A stretch of DNA of 14,485 nucleotides from an uncultured Prevotella sp. (lineage in GTDB: Bacteria > Bacteroidota > Bacteroidia > Bacteroidales > Bacteroidaceae): NCBI GenBank assembly GCA_902477645.1, contig CABSIA010000072.1, positions 1 through 14,485 on the forward strand, given 5' to 3'. This document shows positions 1 through 6,470 of this stretch, in pieces. Position numbers and translations under genes: made by a program. Each line of letters begins with the position of its first letter. Within the stretch, counting starts at the first letter, position 1. The notes under the pieces were generated by a model, which saw only the letters and a list, made by a program, of their open reading frames with translations, ran no database searches and was not told the origin of the DNA.

Positions 1-639
1 CTTAGCTTTTTCCTCGAAAACGGGGCGTGTCTCTTCCGTGTATTCACCAATTATCACAGGAACACCAGTTTTTATAATGCCGGCCTTTTCGGAGGCTATC
101 TGTTGCAGGGTGTTCCCGAGAAACTGTGTATGGTCAAAACTGATATTCGTTATTACTGAGAGCACGGGAGTGATGATGTTAGTACAGTCGAGTCTGCCCC
201 CGAGTCCGACTTCTATCACTGCAATATCTACTTTCTGTTCCTCAAAATGTTTGAAAGCCAAAGCCGTTGTAAGCTCAAAAAACGACGGGTGCAGAGGCTC
301 AAAGAAACTGCGCTCCTGCTCTACGAAATCTATAACGCGTTGCTCGCTTATACACAATCCGTTAACCCTGATCCGCTCACGGAAATCAACAAGGTGCGGA
401 GATGTGTACAGGCCCACTCTGTAGCCGGCCTCCTGCAGAATTGACGCTAAGGTGTGCGAGCATGAGCCTTTGCCGTTAGTGCCTGCTACATGTATGGTTT
501 TGAATTTTGTATGAGGATGGTTAAAATGCTCATCGAGAGCCTGTGTGTTTTGTAGCCCTTCCTTATAGGCAACAGCACCCACATGTTCGAAAACAGGGGT
601 GCTGTTGTATAGATAATTCAAAGTTTCCTTATAGCTCAT
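1..639 (-). CDS. folC: FolC, folylpolyglutamate/dihydrofolate synthase, C-terminus cut by window edge
   Basis: This is the first 213 codons of a Mur-ligase-family enzyme that adds glutamate to dihydropteroate or to reduced folates in the cytoplasm, using ATP. Translating the minus strand from the ATG at 639 gives the nucleotide-binding loop GTNGKGS at residues 53-59, SPHL at 80-83, the FFELTTALAF segment at 120-129, EVGLGGRLD at 143-151, ISFDH at 166-170 and EKAGIIK at 184-190. These match bacterial FolC in order and spacing. The frame runs open to base 1, so roughly the second half (usual length about 420-440 aa) lies outside. Only 9 bases separate the dnaJ stop from this ATG, so it is probably co-transcribed with grpE-dnaJ. 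No promoter is visible in that gap. Whether it has one or both activities cannot be read from this half. Confidence 0.95.
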   Translation of the reverse strand, partial: MSYKETLNYLYNSTPVFEHVGAVAYKEGLQNTQALDEHFNHPHTKFKTIHVAGTNGKGSCSHTLASILQEAGYRVGLYTSPHLVDFRERIRVNGLCISEQRVIDFVEQERSFFEPLHPSFFELTTALAFKHFEEQKVDIAVIEVGLGGRLDCTNIITPVLSVITNISFDHTQFLGNTLQQIASEKAGIIKTGVPVIIGEYTEETRPVFEEKAK

Positions 640-648
640 AAATGGAAA

Positions 649-1812
649 TCAGTTGAAGTAGTTTCTGAATTTCTGGAAAATGGTTTGTTTTGTGTTGTTG
701 TCTCCCTTAAAGTTGTCGCTGTTTCTAAAGCTTTCAAGCGATTCTTTTTCTTTCTTGCTTAAAGTCTTTGGAACATAGACGCTTATGTTTACAACGAGAT
801 CGCCTGTGGTGTTGCCGTAACCCTGCACAGCAGGCAGTCCCTTGCCGCGGAGTCTCAGAGTTTTCCCGGGCTGTGTGCCTGGCTCGATTTTTATCGATAC
901 TTTGTTGCCCTGAATGGTTGGGATATCCACATCTCCGCCAAGAGCCGCTGTCGGGAAATCGAGCAGCAGGTTGTAGATTACGTCTTGTCCGTCTCTGACG
1001 AATGTGTCGTTTTTCTCCTCCTCTATCAGAACCTGGATGTCGCCGTATACGCCGTTGTGCTTTCCGGCGTTTCCTTTTCCCGGAACGTTGACAACCATTC
1101 CCTCCTCAACGCCGGCGGGGATATTTATCTCAACGACTTCCTCGCCTTTTACGACACCGTCGCCGCCACACTCTTTACATTTGTTCTTTATGATGGTGCC
1201 TTCACCGTGACATTGCGGACACTCTGACTGTGTTTGCATCATGCCGAAAACCGACCTTACGGTTTTCATCACAACGCCTCTTCCCTGGCATGTGGGGCAT
1301 GTTTCCGACTGGCTGCCGCCCTCAGCTCCAGTGCCGTGACAATGCTGGCAGGTAACGTCTTTACGCAGTTTGAATTTTTTTGTTATGCCTGATGCCACGT
1401 CCTGAATGGACAGACGGACTTTCAGTCTGAGGTCTGAGCCGCGGTATTGGGCGCGTCTTCCGCCTCCGCCAAAACCTCCGAAACCGCCAAATCCCGAATG
1501 TCCGCCGAACACGTCGCCAAACATTGAGAATATGTCATCCATGGAGAAGCCTGCTCCGCCAAATCCCGATGCGCCTCCGCCGAAGCCGGCTGGTCCGTCA
1601 AATCCGAACTGGTCGTATTGCTGTCGTTTCTGCTCGTCGTGTAGAACATCGTAAGCCTCGGCAGCCTCCTTGAATTTGCTCTCGGCCTCCTTGTCGTCAG
1701 GATTGCGGTCGGGGTGATATTTGATGGCAAGTTTTCTGTATGCCTTCTTTATCTCGTCTGCAGAGGCATTCTTGTCAACGCCAAGCACCTCGTAGTAGTC
1801 TCTCTTAGCCAT
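649..1812 (-). CDS. dnaJ: DnaJ, Hsp40 co-chaperone of DnaK
   Basis: This is a full-length type I DnaJ of 387 aa, the usual family length. It delivers unfolded clients to DnaK and stimulates its ATPase. The J domain is residues 1-70, with the HPD motif at 33-35. A Gly/Phe-rich linker follows at about 70-120. Four zinc-binding repeats of the form CxxCxGxG are at 155-162 (CQHCHGTG), 172-179 (CPTCQGRG), 198-205 (CPQCHGEG) and 212-219 (CKECGGDG). The beta-rich client-binding domains run from about 220 to 345, followed by a basic tail ending in FRNYFN. It lies 134 bp downstream of grpE on the same strand, across a palindromic repeat, and 9 bp before folC. I see no separate promoter of the TAnnTTTG form in front of it, so it probably relies on the grpE promoter. 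Confidence 0.98.
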   Translation of the reverse strand: MAKRDYYEVLGVDKNASADEIKKAYRKLAIKYHPDRNPDDKEAESKFKEAAEAYDVLHDEQKRQQYDQFGFDGPAGFGGGASGFGGAGFSMDDIFSMFGDVFGGHSGFGGFGGFGGGGRRAQYRGSDLRLKVRLSIQDVASGITKKFKLRKDVTCQHCHGTGAEGGSQSETCPTCQGRGVVMKTVRSVFGMMQTQSECPQCHGEGTIIKNKCKECGGDGVVKGEEVVEINIPAGVEEGMVVNVPGKGNAGKHNGVYGDIQVLIEEEKNDTFVRDGQDVIYNLLLDFPTAALGGDVDIPTIQGNKVSIKIEPGTQPGKTLRLRGKGLPAVQGYGNTTGDLVVNISVYVPKTLSKKEKESLESFRNSDNFKGDNNTKQTIFQKFRNYFN

Positions 1813-1826
1813 TATTGTTAATTTTT

Positions 1827-1944
1827 GAATTACGAATTACGAATTTTAAATTGTCGGCATTGCCGATTAGAATTGTTTAATTATCAATTTCTAATTGTAA
1901 CAAAGCGAGAATAATTCGTAACTCGTAACTCAACATTCGTAATT
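1827..1944. repeat. Palindromic AT-rich repeat between grpE and dnaJ
   Basis: Almost the whole grpE-dnaJ gap is a nested inverted repeat. The left arm is GAATTACGAATTACGAATT (1827-1845) and the right arm AATTCGTAACTCGTAACTC (1913-1931). The arms are complementary at 17 of 19 positions, and a further ATTCGTAATT unit lies at 1935-1944. Inside are a TCGGCA-T-TGCCGA palindrome (1854-1866) and TAGAATTG...CAATTTCTA (1868-1893). There is no coding potential. Short ATTCGTAA-type repeats between genes are familiar from Bacteroidales genomes, but I cannot name a family. A non-autonomous mobile element is one explanation. A transcript-folding element between two chaperone cistrons is another. Confidence 0.6.
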
Positions 1945-1946
1945 TT

Positions 1947-2516
1947 TTATTGTCCTACAGCCACTTTTGCGTGTCTTATAACTTTGTCATTCAGTGTGTA
2001 GCCTGTCTGAACGCAGTCTATGACCTTGCCTTTCTTGTCGTCACCCATTCCCGGCACCATTGCCACAGCCTCGTGGAAGTCTACGTTGAAGTCCTTGTCC
2101 TGTGTCTCAATCTGTTTGACTCCCATGCCCTCAAGAATGGTTTTCAGCTTTTTGAAAATCAGCTCCCAGCCCTCCTCTACAGCCTCTATGCTCTCGGCTT
2201 TGCCTGCATTTGCCACAGCACGCTCCATATCGTCGAGCACGGGCAAAATGGCTGTTATGGTTTTCTCGCCGCCATTTAGGATAAGCTCTGTTTTTTCCTT
2301 AAGAGTACGCTTTTTGTAGTTGTCAAATTCGGCAACAGCTCTCAAGTACTTGTCTTTCAGCTCCTCAATGGTGTCGTTGGCAGCCTGCAGAGGGTCTTTA
2401 TCTTCTGAGTTTTCCTCCTGGGCGTTCTCTGTGTTTTCGGCAATTTTTTCCGCATTGGTGTTTTCGGCTGTTTCCTCAGCCTTTATTTCCTGCTCTTTTA
2501 TTTCTTCGTTGTTCAT
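1947..2516 (-). CDS. grpE: GrpE, nucleotide exchange factor of DnaK
   Basis: GrpE is a homodimer that opens the DnaK nucleotide cleft and releases ADP. The 189-aa product is the normal length. Residues 1-45 are a very acidic, low-complexity tail. Residues 45-80 are the long coiled-coil helix, with the family segment YLRAVAEFDNYKKRT at 57-71. The helical bundle lies around 85-135. The C-terminal beta-wing carries the family pattern DFHEAVAMVPG at 146-156 and ends in VIRHAKVAVGQ. The start at 2516 gives the standard family N-terminus. The gene follows the ABC-F gene by 85 bp and precedes dnaJ. dnaK is absent from the window, which is usual for Bacteroidales. A -24/-12-like element 65 bp upstream suggests sigma-54 control, possibly added to read-through from the ABC-F promoter. 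Confidence 0.97.
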   Translation of the reverse strand: MNNEEIKEQEIKAEETAENTNAEKIAENTENAQEENSEDKDPLQAANDTIEELKDKYLRAVAEFDNYKKRTLKEKTELILNGGEKTITAILPVLDDMERAVANAGKAESIEAVEEGWELIFKKLKTILEGMGVKQIETQDKDFNVDFHEAVAMVPGMGDDKKGKVIDCVQTGYTLNDKVIRHAKVAVGQ

Positions 2517-2580
2517 ATTTTAACGTTGTTTTTTGTTGGATAGGTTTATATCCGCCATTGTGTGGTACGGTAAAATATCA

Positions 2581-2595
2581 GCAAATAGCGTGCCG
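2581..2595 (-). promoter_or_regulatory. Sigma-54-like (-24/-12) promoter of grpE-dnaJ
   Basis: On the minus strand this reads CGGCACGCTATTTGC. It has the invariant GG (2594-2593) and GC (2582-2581) with ten bases between, and it matches the RpoN consensus TGGCAC-N5-TTGC except for the first T. The expected start site is near 2569, leaving a leader of about 53 nt. The 14 bases GCAAATAGCGTGCC are repeated exactly upstream of htpG. No housekeeping TAnnTTTG element is found between grpE and the ABC-F stop. The match to the consensus is seen; its use by RpoN is inferred. Confidence 0.68.
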
Positions 2596-2601
2596 AAACC
2601 G

Positions 2602-4218
2602 TTACGCGTTATACATTTTTTCCTTCTGTGCCTTTATCTGTGCGTCGTAGATGTATTCATCGTACGGCATCAGTTTGTCGATGGTGCCGCTTGGTGTAAG
2701 CTCTATGATACGGTCTGAGACAGTGCGTATGAACTCGTGGTCGTGTGATGCGAAAATGATGTTTCCCTTAAACTGCACGAGGTTGTTGTTGAACGCCTGG
2801 ATCGACTCGAGGTCGAGGTGGTTGGTGGGCGTATCGAGAATTAGGCAGTTTGCATTCTGCAGCTGCATGCGCGCAATCATACACCTCATTTTCTCACCGC
2901 CCGAGAGCACGTTCACCTTCTTCAAGACCTCCTCGCCGGAGAATAGCATGCGGCCGAGGAAACCTTTCATAACAACCTCGTTACCAGGGCCATACTGTGA
3001 CAGCCAGTCTACGAGGTTCAGCTCGGAATTGAAGAATTCAGTGTTGTCGAGTGGCAGATATGCGGTTGTTATCGTAACGCCCCATTTGTATGTGCCCGCG
3101 TCAGCCTCGCGGTTGCCGTTTATTATCTCAAAGAGGGCTGTCATAGCCTTCGGGTTATGCGACAGGAATACGACTTTCTGGCCTTTCTCGATGTTGAACG
3201 ATACGTTGTCGAACAATACAGTTCCGTCAGTGTCAACGGCTTTCAGTCCCTCAACCTCAAGTATCTGGTTGCCCGGCTCACGCTCCATCTGGAAAATGAT
3301 GCCTGGATATTTTCTGCTTGACGGGCGGATTTCCTCAACGTTCAGGCGCTCCAGCATTTTCTTTCTCGATGTTGTCTGTCGGCTTTTTGCGACGTTGGCT
3401 GAGAACCTTCTGATAAATTCCTCAAGCTGCTTGCGTTTTTCCTCAGCCTTCAGTTTCTGGTTCTGAGCCTGTCTCAGAGCGAGCTGTGAGCTCTCGTACC
3501 AGAACGAGTAGTTGCCGGCGAACACGGTTATTTTTCCGAAGTCGATGTCTACAGTCTGTGTAGACACAGCATCGAGGAAGTGGCGGTCGTGGCTGACAAC
3601 GAGCACGGTCTGCTCTATGTTTCCGAGATAGTCCTCAAGCCACTCTACGGTCTCGAGGTCGAGGTCGTTGGTAGGCTCGTCGAGCAGCAGGTTGTCGGGG
3701 CGTCCGAAAAGTGCCTTTGCAAGCATGACTCTCACCTTCTCGTTGTTCGACAGCTCGCTCATCTGCTTTGTGTGCAGCTCGTCCTTTATGCCGAGGTTCT
3801 GCATCAGCTGTGCAGCCTCGCTCTCAGCCTCCCATCCGTTCATTTCGGCGAATTTCAGCTCAAGGTCGGCGGCGCGGTTGCCGTCTTCCTCTGTCATTTC
3901 CGGTTTTGCGTAGAGTGCCTCGCGCTCCTTCATGTTCTGCCACAGCGGCTGATGCCCCATCAGCACGGTGTCCATTACGTTGAACTCGTCGTATTTGAAG
4001 TGGTCCTGCTCCAAAACAGAGAGTCGCTCGCCTGGCCCCATCTCAACGGTTCCCTTGTTTGGCTCAAGCTCACCGCTGATAGCTTTGAGGAAAGTTGATT
4101 TGCCGGCACCGTTGGCGCCGATGATGCCATAGATGTTTCCGTGGGTGAACTTGATGTTTACGTCTTTGTACAATACTCTTTTTCCGAATTGGATAGCAAG
4201 ATTTGTTACTGTTATCAT
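2602..4218 (-). CDS. ABC-F family ATPase, YkpA/YbiT type, with one degenerate ATP site
   Basis: This is a soluble protein of 538 aa with two ABC domains in one chain and no membrane segment. ABC-F proteins bind ribosomes and act in translation or in relief of stalling. Overall sequence and length fit the YkpA/YbiT branch. Domain 1 has Walker A GANGAGKST (34-42), signature LSNNEK (156-161), Walker B LLLDEP (177-182, catalytic Glu181) and H-loop SHD (209-211). A charged linker with the segment SRKYP covers about 240-310. Domain 2 has no Walker A: the position reads LSHNPKAMT (352-360). It keeps a normal signature LSGGEK (438-443) and SHD (491-493), but its Walker B is LILDTP (459-464), with Thr463 in place of the catalytic Glu. 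The ATP site built from Walker A2, Walker B2 and signature 1 is therefore degenerate throughout, and the other site is intact. Nothing indicates antibiotic resistance. Confidence 0.93.
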   Translation of the reverse strand: MITVTNLAIQFGKRVLYKDVNIKFTHGNIYGIIGANGAGKSTFLKAISGELEPNKGTVEMGPGERLSVLEQDHFKYDEFNVMDTVLMGHQPLWQNMKEREALYAKPEMTEEDGNRAADLELKFAEMNGWEAESEAAQLMQNLGIKDELHTKQMSELSNNEKVRVMLAKALFGRPDNLLLDEPTNDLDLETVEWLEDYLGNIEQTVLVVSHDRHFLDAVSTQTVDIDFGKITVFAGNYSFWYESSQLALRQAQNQKLKAEEKRKQLEEFIRRFSANVAKSRQTTSRKKMLERLNVEEIRPSSRKYPGIIFQMEREPGNQILEVEGLKAVDTDGTVLFDNVSFNIEKGQKVVFLSHNPKAMTALFEIINGNREADAGTYKWGVTITTAYLPLDNTEFFNSELNLVDWLSQYGPGNEVVMKGFLGRMLFSGEEVLKKVNVLSGGEKMRCMIARMQLQNANCLILDTPTNHLDLESIQAFNNNLVQFKGNIIFASHDHEFIRTVSDRIIELTPSGTIDKLMPYDEYIYDAQIKAQKEKMYNA

Positions 4219-4297
4219 TTTTTGTCTGCATTATGGCGGACCGAACAAATTTCCGCCGGTTGTTTAACATTAGAATGTTCGTTTTCGAATTTCCGTG

Positions 4298-4328
4298 CAA
4301 AGGTACGAATAAAAATCGAACTGGCAAA
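4298..4328 (-). promoter_or_regulatory. Housekeeping promoter of the ABC-F gene
   Basis: On the minus strand TTTG (4328-4325) is followed by 19 bases and then TACCTTTG (4305-4298). This is an exact match to the Bacteroidetes primary-sigma promoter TTTG-N19-TAnnTTTG. The transcript would begin near 4292, with a leader of about 75 nt before the ATG at 4218. Confidence 0.75.
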
Positions 4329-4520
4329 TAATATGCTCAACAAACCTTTATCGTGCGACATTTATCTTCTGTATCTTCTGTGATGTCTACTATGATAATG
4401 CCTGTTGCGCCACAGTATGCATATTGCCGTGTGTATTAGGACCCAACGGTCTGATCGTGGCAGGTGTTGCTCCAAATAGGCATCATTCCAAATTTTGGAT
4501 GAGCAAAAAAAACACTGCGT

Positions 4521-4629
4521 GTTGCATTAGCCATCGCAAGCGGTTGCGATGGCTAATGCAACCGCTTGCGATGGCTTGTGTAACCGCTTGCATTTTTTAT
4601 CGGGGTATGAGCTGTTTTTTTTAGATTTT
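4521..4629. repeat. Dispersed hairpin repeat, copy A
   Basis: This segment resembles 9198-9303 over its whole length. Shared blocks include AGCCATCGC, CTAATGCA, CCGCTTGC, GCATTTTTTA, CTGTTTTTT and TTAGATTTT, in the same order and spacing. It contains a perfect 18-bp inverted repeat, TTGCATTAGCCATCGCAA (4522-4539) and TTGCGATGGCTAATGCAA (4544-4561), with the 4-base loop GCGG. An overlapping alternative hairpin, AAGCGGTTGC (4538-4547) with GCAACCGCTT (4558-4567), competes with it. AACCGCTTGC is repeated directly at 4560-4569 and 4582-4591. There is no open frame, so it is a non-coding palindromic repeat of unknown family. Confidence 0.75.
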
Positions 4630-4636
4630 GAACCCA

Positions 4637-4669
4637 GGCGGAATAATTCCGCAATAAATTAATTCCGCC
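4637..4669. repeat. GGCGGAAT / ATTCCGCC inverted half-sites
   Basis: GGCGGAAT (4637-4644) is followed by ATTCCGC and then, after 10 bases, by ATTCCGCC (4662-4669). One left half-site thus faces two right half-sites. The group lies 50-80 bp upstream of the -7 element of the next plus-strand gene, where an operator could sit. It could equally be a decayed end of the neighbouring repeat. Function is unknown. Confidence 0.4.
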
Positions 4670-4717
4670 AACGGGTATTTTTTATACATGATGAGGTAAA
4701 AATCTCATTATTTTTTA

Positions 4718-4725
4718 TAACTTTG
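4718..4725 (+). promoter_or_regulatory. -7 element of the gene at 4751
   Basis: TAACTTTG matches the Bacteroidetes -7 consensus TAnnTTTG and lies 25 bp before the ATG. No good TTTG is seen 19-20 bp upstream, so the promoter may be weak or activator-dependent. The GGCGGAAT half-sites lie just above it. Confidence 0.6.
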
Positions 4726-4750
4726 CACATCAAAAAAAATACAGACAACA

Positions 4751-5569
4751 ATGAAGATAACTAAATCAAGATATTTACAGACATTTGTGGGCGTAACTTT
4801 GGTATTGGCTCTTGCAAGATGCGTGTTTCCTGATGTGGCAGGGGATTATTCGGACAAACAGATAGCTGCTGTTGAGCTGTCTGATAGTCTTAAAAATGAC
4901 ACAACTGCGGGGAAAAATCAGGTTGTAGCTGCAAAAGCAGAAGATAAACTTCCCGCACAGCCTGTGAAATCACGCTTTTTCAATCCTGACGGAACGCCTG
5001 TAAAGAACAGGATATTCAGTGTGCCTGGGTTTTCCAAGACTTTTCCTGACCAGAACGATGTGCAGATGTTTTCGGCAGAGAGGCTTGGTGTAAAGCCTGT
5101 GGCGAATAGGGAAGATGCGGAGCACAGAAAATCGGAGCTGGTATATATTGGCTCTAATCCTTATTTCCATGTCGACAAACTGAACAACAGCATAGCCTAT
5201 CTTGTGCCGAAGGCCTCTGTGCTGTTGCAGGACATTGGGCGCAATTTCTTCGACAGTCTGCAGTGCAAGGGCATACCTTTGCATAAGATTATTGTTACCA
5301 GTGTGTTGCGTACAAAAGAGGATGTCGACAAATTGCGCGGGCACAATTTTAATGCCACAGCAAACAGCTGCCATCTTTATGGCACGACTTTCGATATCTG
5401 CTACAACCGCTACAAAACAGTGGAGGCACCTGGCGAAAACCGCAGGGAGGTTAGAAACGACACCTTGAAATGGGTGTTTAGCGAGGTGCTGAGAGATTTG
5501 CGCGATGCCGGGAGGTGCTATGTGAAATATGAGGTAAAGCAGGGCTGTTTCCACATTACGGTGAGATAA
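4751..5569 (+). CDS. Exported DUF5715-type protein, peptidase M15-like fold
   Basis: The product has 272 aa. Residues 1-23 are a basic start plus a hydrophobic segment, a signal peptide or signal anchor. The following LARC is a poor lipobox because Arg stands before Cys. Residues 30-130 are a low-complexity spacer. The conserved C-terminal domain (about 130-272) contains VTSVLRT (182-188), then SCHLYGTTFDI (206-216), which matches the SxHxxGxxxD zinc-ligand motif of M15 D-Ala-D-Ala carboxypeptidases (His208, Asp215). It ends in GCFHITVR, with His268 at the place of the third ligand. The Glu usually found three residues before that His is not obvious (Gly265 there; Glu261 is nearest). The domain resembles the Bacteroidetes DUF5715 family, recognised from memory. 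Cutting of peptidoglycan peptides in the periplasm is likely but inferred. Confidence 0.72.
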   Translation: MKITKSRYLQTFVGVTLVLALARCVFPDVAGDYSDKQIAAVELSDSLKNDTTAGKNQVVAAKAEDKLPAQPVKSRFFNPDGTPVKNRIFSVPGFSKTFPDQNDVQMFSAERLGVKPVANREDAEHRKSELVYIGSNPYFHVDKLNNSIAYLVPKASVLLQDIGRNFFDSLQCKGIPLHKIIVTSVLRTKEDVDKLRGHNFNATANSCHLYGTTFDICYNRYKTVEAPGENRREVRNDTLKWVFSEVLRDLRDAGRCYVKYEVKQGCFHITVR

Positions 5570-5633
5570 CTATAAAAAACTTAATATTTCAGACTTTTAA
5601 CGATAAAACTTTCATTGAATGCAATAATTGTCT

Positions 5634-5641
5634 TACTTTTG
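5634..5641 (+). promoter_or_regulatory. -7 element immediately before the TPR gene
   Basis: TACTTTTG fits TAnnTTTG and ends only five bases before the ATG at 5647, so transcription would start at or next to the start codon. The -33 region is poor: a TTG at 5615-5617 lies 16 bp upstream. Confidence 0.45.
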
Positions 5642-5646
5642 ACGGC

Positions 5647-6324
5647 ATGAAAAATTTTGTTATTATTGTAGCGTTCATATTGTATTTTATGCCTGTTGCG
5701 GCGCAGGACAATCCATTACGTGACAGTCTGAAAGTTGCTATGGAAACATTGGCGTATCATCCCGACTCTGTTGACCTGCTATTGAAAAAAGCGGCATGGA
5801 ATGTTGAGCTTGAGCAGTGGCAGTATGCCAAGGAGTCTTATGATATAGTGCTTGCCAAAGAGCCTGCGAATATTGCGGCTCTCTATTTCAGGGCATACGT
5901 CAACGAACGCCTGAACAGGCTCAACTTCGCCCGGCTTGACTATGAAAATCTGCTTGCCGTTGTTCCTGGAAATTTTGAGGCGCAACTTGGTCTGGCTTTG
6001 CTTAATCACAAGGACAAACATTATACTCAGGCCATGGACATGATGAACCGTCTGGTTTCGCAATTTCCCGACAGTGCGGCCGTTTATGCCGTCCGTGCTG
6101 GAATGGAGAAGGATAGGGGGATGCTCGAGCTGGCGGAATACGATTTTAGCGAGGCTGTCAGGCGTGAGCCTACAAATACGGATTATCTGCTTAACCGTGC
6201 CGATTTGCGGATTGAGCTGAAGAAGTGGAGTGGGGCTAAGAGCGATGTCGACAGACTTGTTGCTATGGGAATTCCAAAATCTTCATTGACGGGATTTTAC
6301 CGGAGGATTAAGAAATGCCGGTAA
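5647..6324 (+). CDS. Exported tetratricopeptide-repeat protein
   Basis: The product has 225 aa. Residues 1-20 form a clear signal peptide (basic start, hydrophobic core, cleavage after VAAQ). The rest is about five consecutive TPR-like helix pairs of 34 residues, beginning near residues 41, 75, 109, 143 and 177, with the usual small and aromatic positions (for example AALYFRAYVNERLNRLNFAR). There is no enzymatic motif, so it is probably a periplasmic or surface scaffold for protein-protein contacts. It follows the M15-like gene by 77 bp on the same strand and ends just before a strong terminator, so the two may form a small unit, although this gene has its own -7 element. Confidence 0.85.
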   Translation: MKNFVIIVAFILYFMPVAAQDNPLRDSLKVAMETLAYHPDSVDLLLKKAAWNVELEQWQYAKESYDIVLAKEPANIAALYFRAYVNERLNRLNFARLDYENLLAVVPGNFEAQLGLALLNHKDKHYTQAMDMMNRLVSQFPDSAAVYAVRAGMEKDRGMLELAEYDFSEAVRREPTNTDYLLNRADLRIELKKWSGAKSDVDRLVAMGIPKSSLTGFYRRIKKCR

Positions 6325-6326
6325 AC

Positions 6327-6361
6327 AAAAAAAGCATTCTCAAAAACGAGAATGCTTTTTT
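6327..6361. terminator. Bidirectional terminator between the TPR gene and tRNA genes
   Basis: GCATTCTC (6334-6341) and GAGAATGC (6348-6355) form a perfect 8-bp stem flanked by seven A on the left and six T on the right. It can end the plus-strand TPR transcript and also the minus-strand tRNA transcript that arrives at 6365. Confidence 0.88.
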
Positions 6362-6364
6362 GTG

Positions 6365-6438
6365 TGACTCCGACAGGATTCAAACCTGTAACCTTCTGAT
6401 CCGTAGTCAGATGCTCTATTCAGTTGAGCTACGGAGCC
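6365..6438 (-). tRNA. tRNA-Arg(ACG), promoter-distal copy
   Basis: The minus strand folds into a complete 74-nt cloverleaf: acceptor GGCTCCG/CGGAGTC with one G-U pair, D-stem GCTC/GAGC, anticodon stem TCTGA/TCAGA with loop CTACGGA (anticodon ACG), a 5-nt variable loop, T-stem ACAGG/CCTGT and discriminator A. CCA is not encoded. The wobble A is expected to become inosine and read CGN codons. The sequence is identical to the copy at 6471-6544. The D-loop AACTGAATA lacks the usual GG, and the T-loop is TTTGAAT instead of TTCGAAT. Confidence 0.96.
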
Positions 6439-6470
6439 AAACCTGAGTTTGGGTTGAAATAAGAACTGTG

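Larger units (their letters stand above)
4219..4750. other. Non-coding region upstream of two divergent genes
   Basis: This 532-bp gap lies between the start of the minus-strand ABC-F gene and the plus-strand gene at 4751. It holds the ABC-F promoter (4298-4328), the first copy of the hairpin repeat (4521-4629), a cluster of GGCGGAAT half-sites (4637-4669) and a -7 element (4718-4725). I find no convincing coding sequence in 4329-4520. A 66-codon frame from 4424 runs through the repeat and looks accidental. Confidence 0.7.

Noticed and set aside
38..444. Plus-strand open frames of 128 and 65 codons at the left end
   Set aside because: They lie opposite the folC frame, which has clear family motifs and runs off the window edge; their translations show no recognisable domain.
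4441..4480. TGGCAGGTGTTGC as a third sigma-54 site
   Set aside because: GG and GC are separated by only eight bases, and the spacing of ten is strict for RpoN promoters.
4424..4624. A 66-codon frame in the gap upstream of the M15-like gene
   Set aside because: Most of it is translation of the palindromic repeat, no promoter or leader fits it, and the peptide resembles nothing I know.
4521..4629. CRISPR-like array in the repeated CCGCTTGC units
   Set aside because: The units are 8-10 bases, irregular and palindromic, with no uniform spacers and no cas genes nearby.
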